The notes below the pieces were generated by a model. It worked only from the letters and a program-made list of their open reading frames with translations. It was not told the origin of the DNA and did no database searches. From contig NZ_LMEW01000006.1 of assembly GCF_001426525.1 (NCBI RefSeq), forward strand, positions 1 to 64,000: a stretch of 64,000 bases of DNA, read 5' to 3'. This stretch comes from Massilia sp. Root133. Its GTDB lineage: Bacteria; Pseudomonadota; Gammaproteobacteria; Burkholderiales; Burkholderiaceae_D. Every line of letters begins with the position of its first letter. Position 1 is the stretch's first letter. Position numbers and translations under genes: made by a program. Shown in pieces: positions 36,083 through 45,123 of this stretch.

Positions 36083-39046
36083 TCAGTGGGCAGGCGGATT
36101 GCGTGGGGTCGACGGCGGCCCGAAATAACTGTCGGGCAGGGCGCTATCGTACAGGACGATTTTCTGCACGACGATCGTCGGGTCGACCATGATGATCTTC
36201 AGGTCGTATTTGCCGGGACCGGGCACCTTCACAGTGAAGCGCATGGTACGTGCATTCTCGGACGTATTTTTGTAGTGATATTTTCCAAGGAACGTCTGGT
36301 CCGCTCGCGTCGTCGGTGTGAAGACCCGAGCGACCTGCGGCGTGTCGTCGTCGATGGCAACGGCGACGGCCAACTCGCGTCCCGGATAATTGTCCAGCGT
36401 GGGTGCCGTCACCAGATCGACCTGCCAGGTGCCGGCCGACGCAAAATAGACCGGGTATTCGAGACGCGGCGAGTCGGCAAACGGTGCGGTACGTGCCGTG
36501 ACCGGAAACACGGTCATCGCGCCCGGGCCCCGTCCATAGTCGGGCAACCACTCCCAGCGGGCATATTTGCCAGGGATGTTGCGCACGGCATCCTGGGCAT
36601 CGAACGCGATAGGGCCGGTCTGGCCGCCGAACGCGCCGGCCGCCGCCCTGGTCTCGTCGCCGACGGCGATGGTCGCGTACGACCGCACGACGACGCGCTG
36701 GTTGCCTTCGCTGACCGTGATTTGCCCCAGTTGTGCAGACCCGACCGGAACGCGGGTCCAGTCGATATCGACCCAGATGCGCTGGTCGTTGCTTCCGTCG
36801 GGCGCGGGCGCCTGCGACAGCTTGACCCATGGTTTGTCGGCGTCGACGGTGAAGCGCGGCGGGCGCCCGTCTTTCGAGAACACGTCGATATACGAGCGCT
36901 GCTTGTTGATGGAATCGAAGGAGGGCAGGGTCGGCACGTCGGCGCCGCCCGGCCAGGCCTGGTCGGAACCGTCGATGGCGACACCGAATTCACCCGCGGC
37001 GCCGGCGGGGACGGAGGAGGTCGCCGGCATGACGTTTTCGGGTGGAGAACGCCAGTCGCGGTAGCCGATGTGGGTCTGGTCCATCATGTGATTCCATTTG
37101 CCGCCCGCCACCTGCGTGTTATAAAAATCCGACAGGTCCTGGTCGCGCTTGAACAGCGCGCGGACGCGCTCGGCCTGCGTGTTCGCGGCGTAGCGTCCCT
37201 GTTTGGCGTACAGATGGTTGCGGCCTGCTGCAATCTGAAGATCGATGTAATTCGAGAGCGCCAGGATAGGGTGCAGCACGAGTTCGTAATACGCGTCCTG
37301 CTGGTCCGCGGGAATCGAGGTTTTCAGCAGCGTGGCGCGTTTCGCCAGCGCGTTCCACGCTTCGGACACCCGTTCGGCCTCGCGGTAATTGACCAGGCTG
37401 AACGTATCGGGCCGCACCAGCTCCGGTTTGCGCCAGGCATTGTATTTCGCGTATTTCGCGACCAGGTCGGCGATTTCCGCGGCGTGCTGCGGCCCGAATT
37501 CGCGTTCGGCCCAGCGTTGCGTCCAGCCGGCGATATCGTCCTTGCCCATGCCTTTGGGGTTCCACGCAAGGCGGAGAAAGAACTCGATCGGCACTTCCAG
37601 CGGCTTGAGGTCGCCGACATTGGCGATCCAGATCTGGTTCGCACCGTATTCTTGGGCGAGATTCATTTGCTCCCAGATCTTGGGCAGCGGATTGCTGTTG
37701 AGCCACTTGTACGAGAACGGGCCGCCATTCATGTCCATGTGGAAGTAGATGCCCGAACCGCCGCTGCGCTTGCGCTCCGCCGGCGTCGGCAGTCGGCGCA
37801 GGTTGCCGACGTTGTCGTCCGTGAACAGGAGGGTGACGTTGTCGGGGACCTTGAGCCCCGCGTCGTAATACTTCTGGACCTCGGTGAACAACGCCCACAG
37901 CTGCGGCACTTGCCGCTGGTCGACGCCCATCTCTTCGGTGAGGATCTGCTGCTGGTCGTGGATGATTTTCTCGATGAGCTTCTTGTTGGCCTCGAGACCG
38001 CCCGCATCCGGCATCGCCGTATCGCCATCGCCGCGCATGCCCATGGTCACGATGCTTTCGTAGGCCTTGTTGCGCCGGATGCCGTCGCGGAAGAAGCGTT
38101 TGAGGCCGTCTTCGTTCGTCGCATAGTTCCATTCGCCATTGCCATAGTCACGGCGGTGCGCGAGCCATTCGTGGTGGGAGCGCACCATCGGTTCGTGGTG
38201 GCTCGTGCCCATCACAATGCCGTAGGCGTCGGCAAGCCGGGGATTGTCCGGATCGTCCTCGTTGAAGGCATTCGTCCACATGGCGGGCCACAGGTAATTG
38301 GCGCGCAGGCGCAGCAGCAGCTCGAACATGTGCGTGTACATCTTCGAATTCCCGCCGCCGAATTTTTCGCGCGACCACTTGCCCAGCGCCGGCTCCTCGT
38401 CATTGATGAAGATGCCGCGGTATTTCACGGCCGGCGGGCCCTGGACCCAGGCGCCCGCACGTACGAACAGCGCGCTGGCCTTCTTCACGGGGACGTCGGC
38501 CCACCAGTACCACGGTGACACACCGATTTGTTCCGAGATCTCGTAAATGCCGTAGATCGTGCCCCGTTTGTCGCTGCCGGCAATGACGAGCGCACGCTCG
38601 ACGCCGGGCATCGGATTGGCGACGTTGGCAATCACGAAGGATTCCCATTTGCCGCGCATCGCTTTCACGTCGAGTTTGCCGGCACTGACCAATGCATCGA
38701 CGAGCGCGCTGTGGCCCAGCGTCCCGATGATGACGGCGGTGCGTGTATTGGCGGTCGCGGTCGACAGCGCGGGTTTCGCGCCCGTGACCTTGTCGATGTC
38801 GCCTTGCAGGTCGGTTGCCGCACGCATGACGCCCCAGTGGTCCGCCTTGTCCACGTACAGCGGGGCGGCATTGCCGTCACTCACGAGCGGGATACTGTTT
38901 GCGCTCGGGGTTGCAGAAACGAGCTGGACGCCGAGACCGAGACTCGGCGCCGCGCAGGCCCACGGCGTCCCCAGCGACATGACAAGAACGAAGGCGATTT
39001 GCCAGAACGTGGCAAACCGCCGCTTGAATACGGACATGTGTTGCAT
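36083..39046 (-). CDS. GH115 alpha-glucuronidase
   Basis: A 987-residue secreted family GH115 enzyme that should remove glucuronate or 4-O-methylglucuronate from glucuronoxylan. Signal peptide about 1-32 (PWACAA). Family features seen: GTIYGIYEISEQIGVSPWYWWADVP, KYRGIFINDEEPALGKWSREKFGG, a YLWPAMWTNAFNEDDP stretch, MGTSHHEPM, FTDDNVGNLRRLPT and a C-terminal beta domain. Length matches the family (900-1000). The start at 39046 has AGAGGG a few bases before it; ATG 39037 is also possible, and longer upstream extensions lack a leader. It is followed by GH43-CBM6 and preceded by a receptor gene on the same strand. GudD nearby can use glucarate made from the released glucuronate. Confidence 0.92.
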   Translation of the reverse strand: MQHMSVFKRRFATFWQIAFVLVMSLGTPWACAAPSLGLGVQLVSATPSANSIPLVSDGNAAPLYVDKADHWGVMRAATDLQGDIDKVTGAKPALSTATANTRTAVIIGTLGHSALVDALVSAGKLDVKAMRGKWESFVIANVANPMPGVERALVIAGSDKRGTIYGIYEISEQIGVSPWYWWADVPVKKASALFVRAGAWVQGPPAVKYRGIFINDEEPALGKWSREKFGGGNSKMYTHMFELLLRLRANYLWPAMWTNAFNEDDPDNPRLADAYGIVMGTSHHEPMVRSHHEWLAHRRDYGNGEWNYATNEDGLKRFFRDGIRRNKAYESIVTMGMRGDGDTAMPDAGGLEANKKLIEKIIHDQQQILTEEMGVDQRQVPQLWALFTEVQKYYDAGLKVPDNVTLLFTDDNVGNLRRLPTPAERKRSGGSGIYFHMDMNGGPFSYKWLNSNPLPKIWEQMNLAQEYGANQIWIANVGDLKPLEVPIEFFLRLAWNPKGMGKDDIAGWTQRWAEREFGPQHAAEIADLVAKYAKYNAWRKPELVRPDTFSLVNYREAERVSEAWNALAKRATLLKTSIPADQQDAYYELVLHPILALSNYIDLQIAAGRNHLYAKQGRYAANTQAERVRALFKRDQDLSDFYNTQVAGGKWNHMMDQTHIGYRDWRSPPENVMPATSSVPAGAAGEFGVAIDGSDQAWPGGADVPTLPSFDSINKQRSYIDVFSKDGRPPRFTVDADKPWVKLSQAPAPDGSNDQRIWVDIDWTRVPVGSAQLGQITVSEGNQRVVVRSYATIAVGDETRAAAGAFGGQTGPIAFDAQDAVRNIPGKYARWEWLPDYGRGPGAMTVFPVTARTAPFADSPRLEYPVYFASAGTWQVDLVTAPTLDNYPGRELAVAVAIDDDTPQVARVFTPTTRADQTFLGKYHYKNTSENARTMRFTVKVPGPGKYDLKIIMVDPTIVVQKIVLYDSALPDSYFGPPSTPRNPPAH

Positions 39047-39197
39047 GATTCCCTCTATCAAAAACACTGATGCGTCGTTCGCACATTGAAAAAAATCGCT
39101 CCGCGTGAGCAGAGCGATCAAACTCCCGAGAGCCAGGAGGGAGCAATGCACGGTCTTGTCGCGGCGGGACTGCCAGGCCACCGCGACGGCATGGTCA

Positions 39198-42134
39198 TCA
39201 GAACTTCATGCGCAATCCGACGGCCAGGGTACGTCCCGGCTTGTAGCTGGTGTACGTCGCGTTCGGGTACTGGAAGTAGGCACGGCGCGTCGTGTTCGTC
39301 AGGTTCACGACGTCGAGCGTCAGCGTGGGATAGTTGTCGCGGTCCATGATTTCCGCCAGGTCGACCTGCGACGAGAAGTCGAGCTGTTTGAAATCATCGC
39401 CGAACAATGCTGCGTTCGTGATGCCGTTCTGGTTCGGACCGGAATTCTGGCTGCCCTGCGAATACGTGTGCGACAGGCGTGCCAGCAAACCATGGTTTTC
39501 GTAGTAGACCTGGAAGTTGTTGCTCTTCTTCGGCACACCCAGTGCGACGAAGCCCGCGGAGCCTTCGCCGCTCGCCTTCTGGTTGATCATGGTGAGCGTT
39601 TCCGAGAAGCCGAAACCGCGCCACGGCAGCAGCTTGTCGAGCGGCTGCACCCAGCCCAGCTCGAGCCCTTGCACCTTCAGCAGACCCGAGGCGTTGCGCT
39701 GCGACGTCGTGACGATCGTCGCGGCGTTCTGGCCGCCGCGCGCATCGAGCGAGCCCTGCTGGGTCGGCGTCAGGTTGCTGTACGTGATGCCGTAGGCGGC
39801 CAGGGCGCTGAACGGCACCGTCACGTTCTGGTTCAACGTGAACCCGTTCAGGTTTTTCTGGAAGACCGTGGCCGACAGATAGCCCTCGCGCCCCATGTAA
39901 TACTCGACGCCGAAATCGAAGTTATCCGAGATATACGGTTTCAGATCCGGGCTGCCCAGCGTCGCGGTATCGGCCGACGGCGACGAGAAGTTGATGCCGG
40001 GGCGCAGCGCATCCGGGTTTGCACGGGTCATGCTGCGCGATACCGACGCGCGCAGCACCAGGTTCTTGGCGAGGTCGTAGGCCAGGCTGGCCGAGGGCAG
40101 CGTATTGTTGTAGGTCTTGTCGATATAGACCCATTGGCTGATGTTCGGGAAAGGCGTGCTTCCCGCGGGCAGGGTCGCGTTGCGCGGGTCCACCGTGGAG
40201 TTGTAGGCGCCGACATTCTGCTTGGTACGCACGTAGCGCACACCCGCGTCGTAACGCAGCGAACGGTCGAATACAGGCACCGTACCGTCGACCTGGAGGA
40301 ACAGGCCGGTCGTCTTCTCGTCGATATAACCCGTGCTGGCGCCCGTGTTGGAGGAGCCCGCGACGGGCGCGGACTGCAGCAGGGCATCGTAACCGGTGGC
40401 GGCCGCAAAGCGGTTGAAGTCGACCGACAGCAGGTTGTCCGGACCCTGGACCAGGTAGTTGGCAATGCCCAGGCCGAGCGAACCGGGGCCCTGGCAATTG
40501 GCCGAGTTGGCGCAGACCAGGTTCTGCCATGCCGTCGTGTTGTCGCGCGCGGTAATGCGGCGCATGATGTCGTCATACGCGAAGCCGCCCTTGATGCTGA
40601 AGGCCTTGTCGCCCCACGTCAGGGACGACCGCACGCCTTGCGTCCTGGTCATGCGCTCTTCGGCATTGATGCTGACGCGACCGCCCTGCGAGGTATTGAG
40701 GACCCAGCTGGCCGGATCATAGGTGTCGACGTTGCTGGTAATGCTCGGGAGCGCGCCGTTCTGATAATCGATGGTCGTGCCCGAATTCTGTGCCGTGACG
40801 GGACCGACGGTGGGCGACTGGCGCGTGAAGGTCGAGCGCGTGTAGTTCACCTGGCCGTCCATCTTCAGTTTGTCGGACAGTTTCCATTCGAAGCCGGGGT
40901 TCACGCCGATCAGGCGTACACGTTCGTTATAGGGACGATACTCGAGGAAGTACTGGGCATTGGCGAACGTGCCGCTTTCCACCACGCAGCCATTGGCGCA
41001 GTCGCCACCCGACACTTTCATGTTGAGCGGAATGACGGCGCCGTTGCGGCCGACCCAGGACGTGTCCGTGCGCTCCAGCGTATTGTGTTTTTCGCTGAAC
41101 ATCGAGTCGACATAAAAGTGCAGGCTGTCGCTCGGCCGGTATTCGCCGGACAGGACGGCGGTGATCTTGCCCTTGTCGCCGTACTCGGCCATGCTGCGCC
41201 CCAGGCGCGGAATCAGGGCGTTGTCGATTTGCTGGATGGTCAGGCCCGGGTTATGGGCGAGCAGGAACGCCTGGTCGATGGGGGCGCCCGGCGTCAATCC
41301 GTTACCCGCATTGGACGGTACGGTGGCCGGAATCGTGAAGTTGCCGCCGCCGGTATTGTTGCGCGTCGGGCTGTTGTTTTGTGCGGCCGTGAGATTCGGG
41401 TTCGTGTAGCCGATGGTCTCGTAGCCGGTCGTATGGACCTTGGTGCTGCCCCAGGCAATGCCACCCAGCAGGCCCCAGGTGTTGTCCCAGGTGCGGCTCG
41501 ATACCAGCGAACCCCGGTTGCCCCATTTACCCGCCACCTGGCTGCGCGTGCCGACGACGTTGAACGAATTGAAGTCGCCCTTGTGGTCGAACGGTCGCGC
41601 GCTGCGCATGTCGACGACCCCGGCGGCGCCACCTTCCAGCATCGACGCCGTCGGGCTCTTGCTGACAGTGAGCTTGGTGAACAGGTCCGTCGGCAGCAGG
41701 TCGAGGTCGACCTCGCGGTTCGAACTCTGGGCGTCGGTCGTGCCGGTCGACGCCACGGCGACGGGCGCGCCGTTCAACAGTACTTTCGTGAAGCTCGTAC
41801 CGAGACCGCGGATCTGGACGTTGACGCCTTCGCCCGTGATTTCACGCGATACCTGGACGCCCGGGATGCGATTCAGCGATTCGGCGATATTCGTGTCGGG
41901 GAACTTGCCGATGTCTTCGGCGAAGATGGAGTCCTGGAAGCCGGTGGCTTCGCGCTTGTCGCGCGCGGAGGAGGCCAGCGAGGCGCGGTAACCCGTCACG
42001 GTCACCGTCTGGGGCGCCGTCGGCGCCGCTTCCTGGGCATAGGCGGTGGACACCATGCTTGCCAGGATGGTGAGTTGCAGGATGCGGGTGCCCGTATGGG
42101 CGTTGTGTCGTGAACGATTCTTGCTGCTGTTCAT
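39198..42134 (-). CDS. TonB-dependent receptor of the glucuronoxylan operon
   Basis: A 978-residue outer-membrane receptor. Signal peptide 1-33 (STAYAQ), then a plug (about 40-180) with VTVTGYRASLASSARDKREA, GKFPDTNIAESLNRIPGVQV and VQIRGLGTSF, a beta-barrel, and the C-terminal aromatic LRMKF. The VTGYR start is typical of proteobacterial oligosaccharide receptors. It is followed by GH115 and GH43, so its cargo is probably glucuronic-acid-decorated xylooligosaccharides. It lies 127 bp after gudD on the same strand. The large receptor at 46158-49298 has the same plug motifs and is a paralogue. Confidence 0.92.
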   Translation of the reverse strand: MNSSKNRSRHNAHTGTRILQLTILASMVSTAYAQEAAPTAPQTVTVTGYRASLASSARDKREATGFQDSIFAEDIGKFPDTNIAESLNRIPGVQVSREITGEGVNVQIRGLGTSFTKVLLNGAPVAVASTGTTDAQSSNREVDLDLLPTDLFTKLTVSKSPTASMLEGGAAGVVDMRSARPFDHKGDFNSFNVVGTRSQVAGKWGNRGSLVSSRTWDNTWGLLGGIAWGSTKVHTTGYETIGYTNPNLTAAQNNSPTRNNTGGGNFTIPATVPSNAGNGLTPGAPIDQAFLLAHNPGLTIQQIDNALIPRLGRSMAEYGDKGKITAVLSGEYRPSDSLHFYVDSMFSEKHNTLERTDTSWVGRNGAVIPLNMKVSGGDCANGCVVESGTFANAQYFLEYRPYNERVRLIGVNPGFEWKLSDKLKMDGQVNYTRSTFTRQSPTVGPVTAQNSGTTIDYQNGALPSITSNVDTYDPASWVLNTSQGGRVSINAEERMTRTQGVRSSLTWGDKAFSIKGGFAYDDIMRRITARDNTTAWQNLVCANSANCQGPGSLGLGIANYLVQGPDNLLSVDFNRFAAATGYDALLQSAPVAGSSNTGASTGYIDEKTTGLFLQVDGTVPVFDRSLRYDAGVRYVRTKQNVGAYNSTVDPRNATLPAGSTPFPNISQWVYIDKTYNNTLPSASLAYDLAKNLVLRASVSRSMTRANPDALRPGINFSSPSADTATLGSPDLKPYISDNFDFGVEYYMGREGYLSATVFQKNLNGFTLNQNVTVPFSALAAYGITYSNLTPTQQGSLDARGGQNAATIVTTSQRNASGLLKVQGLELGWVQPLDKLLPWRGFGFSETLTMINQKASGEGSAGFVALGVPKKSNNFQVYYENHGLLARLSHTYSQGSQNSGPNQNGITNAALFGDDFKQLDFSSQVDLAEIMDRDNYPTLTLDVVNLTNTTRRAYFQYPNATYTSYKPGRTLAVGLRMKF

Positions 42135-42261
42135 AGAGTCTCCAAAGTTTATTTTTATGAACGAATAAAAAATACAAATGTTGGCGGCGACGCGTGATAA
42201 CGCAACCGTTCGATTCGCGGCATGCGGAACGTGGGTTGAGGATCGCCGGCGCTTGCTGGAA

Positions 42262-43602
42262 TCAACGCAACATGCAGGGGCGCTTGTTATCGAATTTCCA
42301 GCCGGGGATCAGGAATTGCATTGCGGCCGCGTCGTCGCGGACTCCCGTCCCCAGGTTCTTGTAATCCTGATGGGCTTTTTCAAGCTCGACCATATCGATG
42401 TCGATCCCGAGCCCCGGTTTTTGCGGCAGCCGTACCGCGCCTCCCTCGATCTTCAGGGGTTCCTTCGTCAGGCGTTGGCCGTCCTGCCAGATCCAGTGCG
42501 TGTCGATTGCGGTGACCTTGCCAGGGGCGGCTGCGCCCACATGGGTGAACATCGCGAGCGAAATATCGAAATGATTGTTCGAGTGCGATCCCCAGGTCAG
42601 TCCGAACATCTGGCACAACTGGGCGACACGAACGGATCCCTGCATCGTCCAGAAATGGGGATCCGCCAGCGGGATATCGACGGACTGCAGCTGGATCGAA
42701 TGCGCCATCTGGCGGAAATCGGTCGCGATCATGTTGGTCGCGGTCGGCAGACCCGTTGCGCGCCGGAATTCCGCCATGACTTCACGTCCCGAAAAGCCGT
42801 TCTCGGCGCCGCACGGATCCTCGGCATAGGCGAGCACGTTGCCCTGGTCGCGGCAGACCCGGATGGCCTCGCTCAGCGACCATGCCCCGTTTGGATCGAG
42901 CGTGACGCGGGCATCTGGAAACCGTTCATGCAAGGCGATCGCGGCGTCCATCTCTTCGTTGGCGGAAAACACACCGCCCTTGAGCTTGAAATCATTGAAG
43001 CCATAGCGGGCATGGGCCGCCTCCGCAAGCTTCACGACTGCGTCGGGGGTCATGGCCGGCTGGTTACGCAGACGCAGCCAGGCATCCTCGCCATCGGGCT
43101 CCGAGCGGTAACCCAGCGTTGTCCGGTCACGGTCGCCGATATAAAACAGGTAGCCGAGCATGTCGACGGCGTCGCGTTGAATGCCGTCTCCCAGCAGGGC
43201 CGCGACCGGAACGTCCAGAAACTGGCCCAGCAAGTCCAATAACGCCGATTCGACGCCGGTTACCGCGTGGATGGCCGTACGCAGATCATAGGTCTGGGTG
43301 CCCCGACCGCCGGCGTCGCGGTCCGCGAACGCTGTCCGCATGGCGCCCAGCACGCTGTTGTACTCGCCAAGCGATTTGCCGACCACGAGCGGGCGCGCGT
43401 CGTCGATCGTGCGGCGGATGCTCTCGCCGCCGGGTACCTCTCCGAGGCCCGTGTTGCCGCTGCTGTCGGTCAGGATAATGACGTTGCGTGTGAACCACGG
43501 GCCATGGGCGCCGCTCAGGTTCAGCAGCATACTGTCCTTGCCGGCAACAGGTACGACGCGCAGATCGGTTACGACGGGAGCATTCTTGACGGCACTATTC
43601 AT
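42262..43602 (-). CDS. gudD: D-glucarate dehydratase
   Basis: A 446-residue enolase-superfamily enzyme, the same length as E. coli GudD and very similar along its full length. It dehydrates D-glucarate to 5-keto-4-deoxy-glucarate. Diagnostic stretches: [33 protein letters not shown], the catalytic KxK in FKLKGGVF, metal ligands in [18 protein letters not shown] and [11 protein letters not shown], and [15 protein letters not shown]. In this pathway glucuronate freed by GH115 would be oxidised to glucarate by uronate dehydrogenase, whose gene is not in the window. ATG 43602 gives the N-terminus matching GudD; a TTG at 43635 is less likely. A LysR gene lies just upstream on the same strand. Confidence 0.95.
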   Translation of the reverse strand: MNSAVKNAPVVTDLRVVPVAGKDSMLLNLSGAHGPWFTRNVIILTDSSGNTGLGEVPGGESIRRTIDDARPLVVGKSLGEYNSVLGAMRTAFADRDAGGRGTQTYDLRTAIHAVTGVESALLDLLGQFLDVPVAALLGDGIQRDAVDMLGYLFYIGDRDRTTLGYRSEPDGEDAWLRLRNQPAMTPDAVVKLAEAAHARYGFNDFKLKGGVFSANEEMDAAIALHERFPDARVTLDPNGAWSLSEAIRVCRDQGNVLAYAEDPCGAENGFSGREVMAEFRRATGLPTATNMIATDFRQMAHSIQLQSVDIPLADPHFWTMQGSVRVAQLCQMFGLTWGSHSNNHFDISLAMFTHVGAAAPGKVTAIDTHWIWQDGQRLTKEPLKIEGGAVRLPQKPGLGIDIDMVELEKAHQDYKNLGTGVRDDAAAMQFLIPGWKFDNKRPCMLR

Positions 43603-43673
43603 GAGTAAGCTGGAAGTTTTCGATAACGTTGACAAGCTGAAACGATCTTATACTTCTAACTTATTCTGTCCAA

Positions 43674-43695
43674 ATCAATCAATGACTTGATTGAT
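43674..43695. promoter_or_regulatory. Inverted repeat before gudD
   Basis: ATCAATCA-ATGACT-TGATTGAT is an exact 8-bp inverted repeat with a 6-bp spacer, lying between the LysR stop and the gudD start. It is a good candidate binding site for the local LysR or another dimeric regulator controlling gudD. Confidence 0.5.
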
Positions 43696-43719
43696 CCACT
43701 AATTGAATGGTGGCCGCGG

Positions 43720-44607
43720 CTATTCATCCTCTCCAAACGATGGCAAGACTTCTTCCAGAAAAAGACTGAGTGCGGGATTGTCGTTGTCCCGCCGCCAGAC
43801 GCCGATCGTTTCGACAGGCTCCGTTTGTATCCGAAGAAAAGCAACGTTATTGAATTGCAGGCTCGTTGCACTTTCGGCAATCAATGCGGCGCCAAGTCCG
43901 GCTCGCACGAGCGCCAGCATCGTGTGGACCTGGCCGACATGCTCGACGATGTCCGGAATCACGCCTGCTTTTTGAAAGCGGGCGTTGAGCATGTGATAAA
44001 ACGGCCTGGCTTCCTGTGGTGAATACATGACGAAAGGTTTTCCGTGAATGCAATCGAGGGTCGGCTCTTTTGGCCATTCATCAATGGTTTCCGCAGGCAC
44101 GGCCAGCATGAGACGTTCGCTGAGTAGCACCTTGCTTTCAAGCTCGTTATTCAAAAGGTGAGGGCGCATCAGGCCAATGTCCAATTGTCTGGCATTCAAC
44201 GCTTCGACCTGGCTTGTACTGACCAGTTCTTTGAGCGAAAGTGCAATGCCGGGACGGAAACTCCGTAATCGGCGTACCACTTCAGGAAGCAGGCTATATC
44301 CGGAAGCGGACGTGAATCCGATCGTCAGCGCCCCTTGCTCGCCCTTTGCGACACGACGCGCTTTAAGAGAGGCCTGCTCCGAGAAGCGCAAAATCTGCGT
44401 TGCCTCGGGTAAAAACGCCTTTCCGGCGGCGGTAAGGCGTACTACTCTGCTATTTCGTTCGAGAAGTTGCGCGCCAACGTGGTGTTCCAAAAGCCTGATT
44501 TGGCGGCTGAGGGGAGGTTGAGTCATATTCAACCTTTCCGCGGCACGGCTGAAATGTAATTCCTCGGCCACGGCAACGAAGCAACGGAGCTGACTTAATT
44601 CGAACAT
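43720..44607 (-). CDS. LysR-family regulator of gudD (probable)
   Basis: A 295-residue LysR regulator. The winged helix-turn-helix occupies residues 1-60 (FVAVAEELHFSRAAERLNMTQPPLSRQIRLLE), followed by a two-lobe effector domain (about 90-290, starting LTIGFTSASGYSLLPEV). The effector could be glucarate or a related sugar acid, because the next gene on the same strand, 118 bp away, is gudD. This is not the usual divergent LysR arrangement; the two genes may be co-transcribed or the 43674-43695 repeat may serve gudD alone. Closely similar regulators are common beside aromatic and sugar-acid genes, so the ligand is an inference. Confidence 0.85.
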   Translation of the reverse strand: MFELSQLRCFVAVAEELHFSRAAERLNMTQPPLSRQIRLLEHHVGAQLLERNSRVVRLTAAGKAFLPEATQILRFSEQASLKARRVAKGEQGALTIGFTSASGYSLLPEVVRRLRSFRPGIALSLKELVSTSQVEALNARQLDIGLMRPHLLNNELESKVLLSERLMLAVPAETIDEWPKEPTLDCIHGKPFVMYSPQEARPFYHMLNARFQKAGVIPDIVEHVGQVHTMLALVRAGLGAALIAESATSLQFNNVAFLRIQTEPVETIGVWRRDNDNPALSLFLEEVLPSFGEDE

Positions 44608-44805
44608 CGATTTATTCCTTAAATCATGAGTCAGCCGACATGAAGATTGGCAAGCTTGTCTATTTTGGCTTCTCCAAGAAAGGCCTGCCGTACGCGGGCA
44701 CGGTGTACCGGTTGGCGTATTAAAAAAACAGATCGGGCCAGGGGGGATGCCGTTTGGTCCGATCATAATCAGGGTAGTGCAGTTATCAATACTAATCCAT
44801 GCATT

Positions 44806-44827
44806 TATTGTATTGTGAAATACAATA
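44806..44827. promoter_or_regulatory. Inverted repeat operator candidate
   Basis: TATTGTAT-TGTGAA-ATACAATA, an exact 8-bp inverted repeat with a 6-bp spacer, in the divergent LysR-LacI region. The binding protein is unknown. Confidence 0.5.
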
Positions 44828-45024
44828 ATGGTATTTTTTGTGCAGATTTTCTGCAAGGTACTGCGCCGCCCCCGACCTGTCCATTGACCAGTCCAATACG
44901 GGATTTCACTCCATTCATTCGTTGTATCGACAAGAATACGATTTGAATCAGGTTATTCGGTGCTTTGCTGTAATATGGTTTGGTAACTCAGTTTCTCGTC
45001 TCTTCTCGCCCGGAATCGGGTATG

Positions 45025-45063
45025 AATGCCCTGTTCGCTGAAAGGCAGACAGGGCATTTTTTT
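45025..45063 (+). terminator. Intrinsic terminator in the LacI leader
   Basis: Exact 10-bp stem AATGCCCTGT / ACAGGGCATT, a 14-base loop and a run of seven T. It ends 61 bp before the LacI start codon, with no upstream gene on this strand. It may end a small RNA or attenuate the LacI transcript. Confidence 0.7.
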
Positions 45064-45123
45064 GACATATCGTTGCTTGTGGTAGCGCGCAGAGCCCCAC
45101 GAAACGTTCCTGGGTTCGAAACC

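Larger units (their letters stand above)
44608..45123. other. Divergent intergenic region with palindrome and orphan terminator
   Basis: This AT-rich 0.5-kb interval lies between the leftward LysR gene and the rightward LacI gene. It contains the inverted repeat TATTGTAT-TGTGAA-ATACAATA (44806-44827) and an intrinsic terminator (45025-45063) that no annotated gene explains. No protein-coding gene is convincing. Confidence 0.5.

Noticed and set aside
45101..45110. GAAACGTTCC as a LacI operator before the LacI gene
   Set aside because: Only half of it is symmetric with the usual GAAACGTTTC form; too weak to list as a site.
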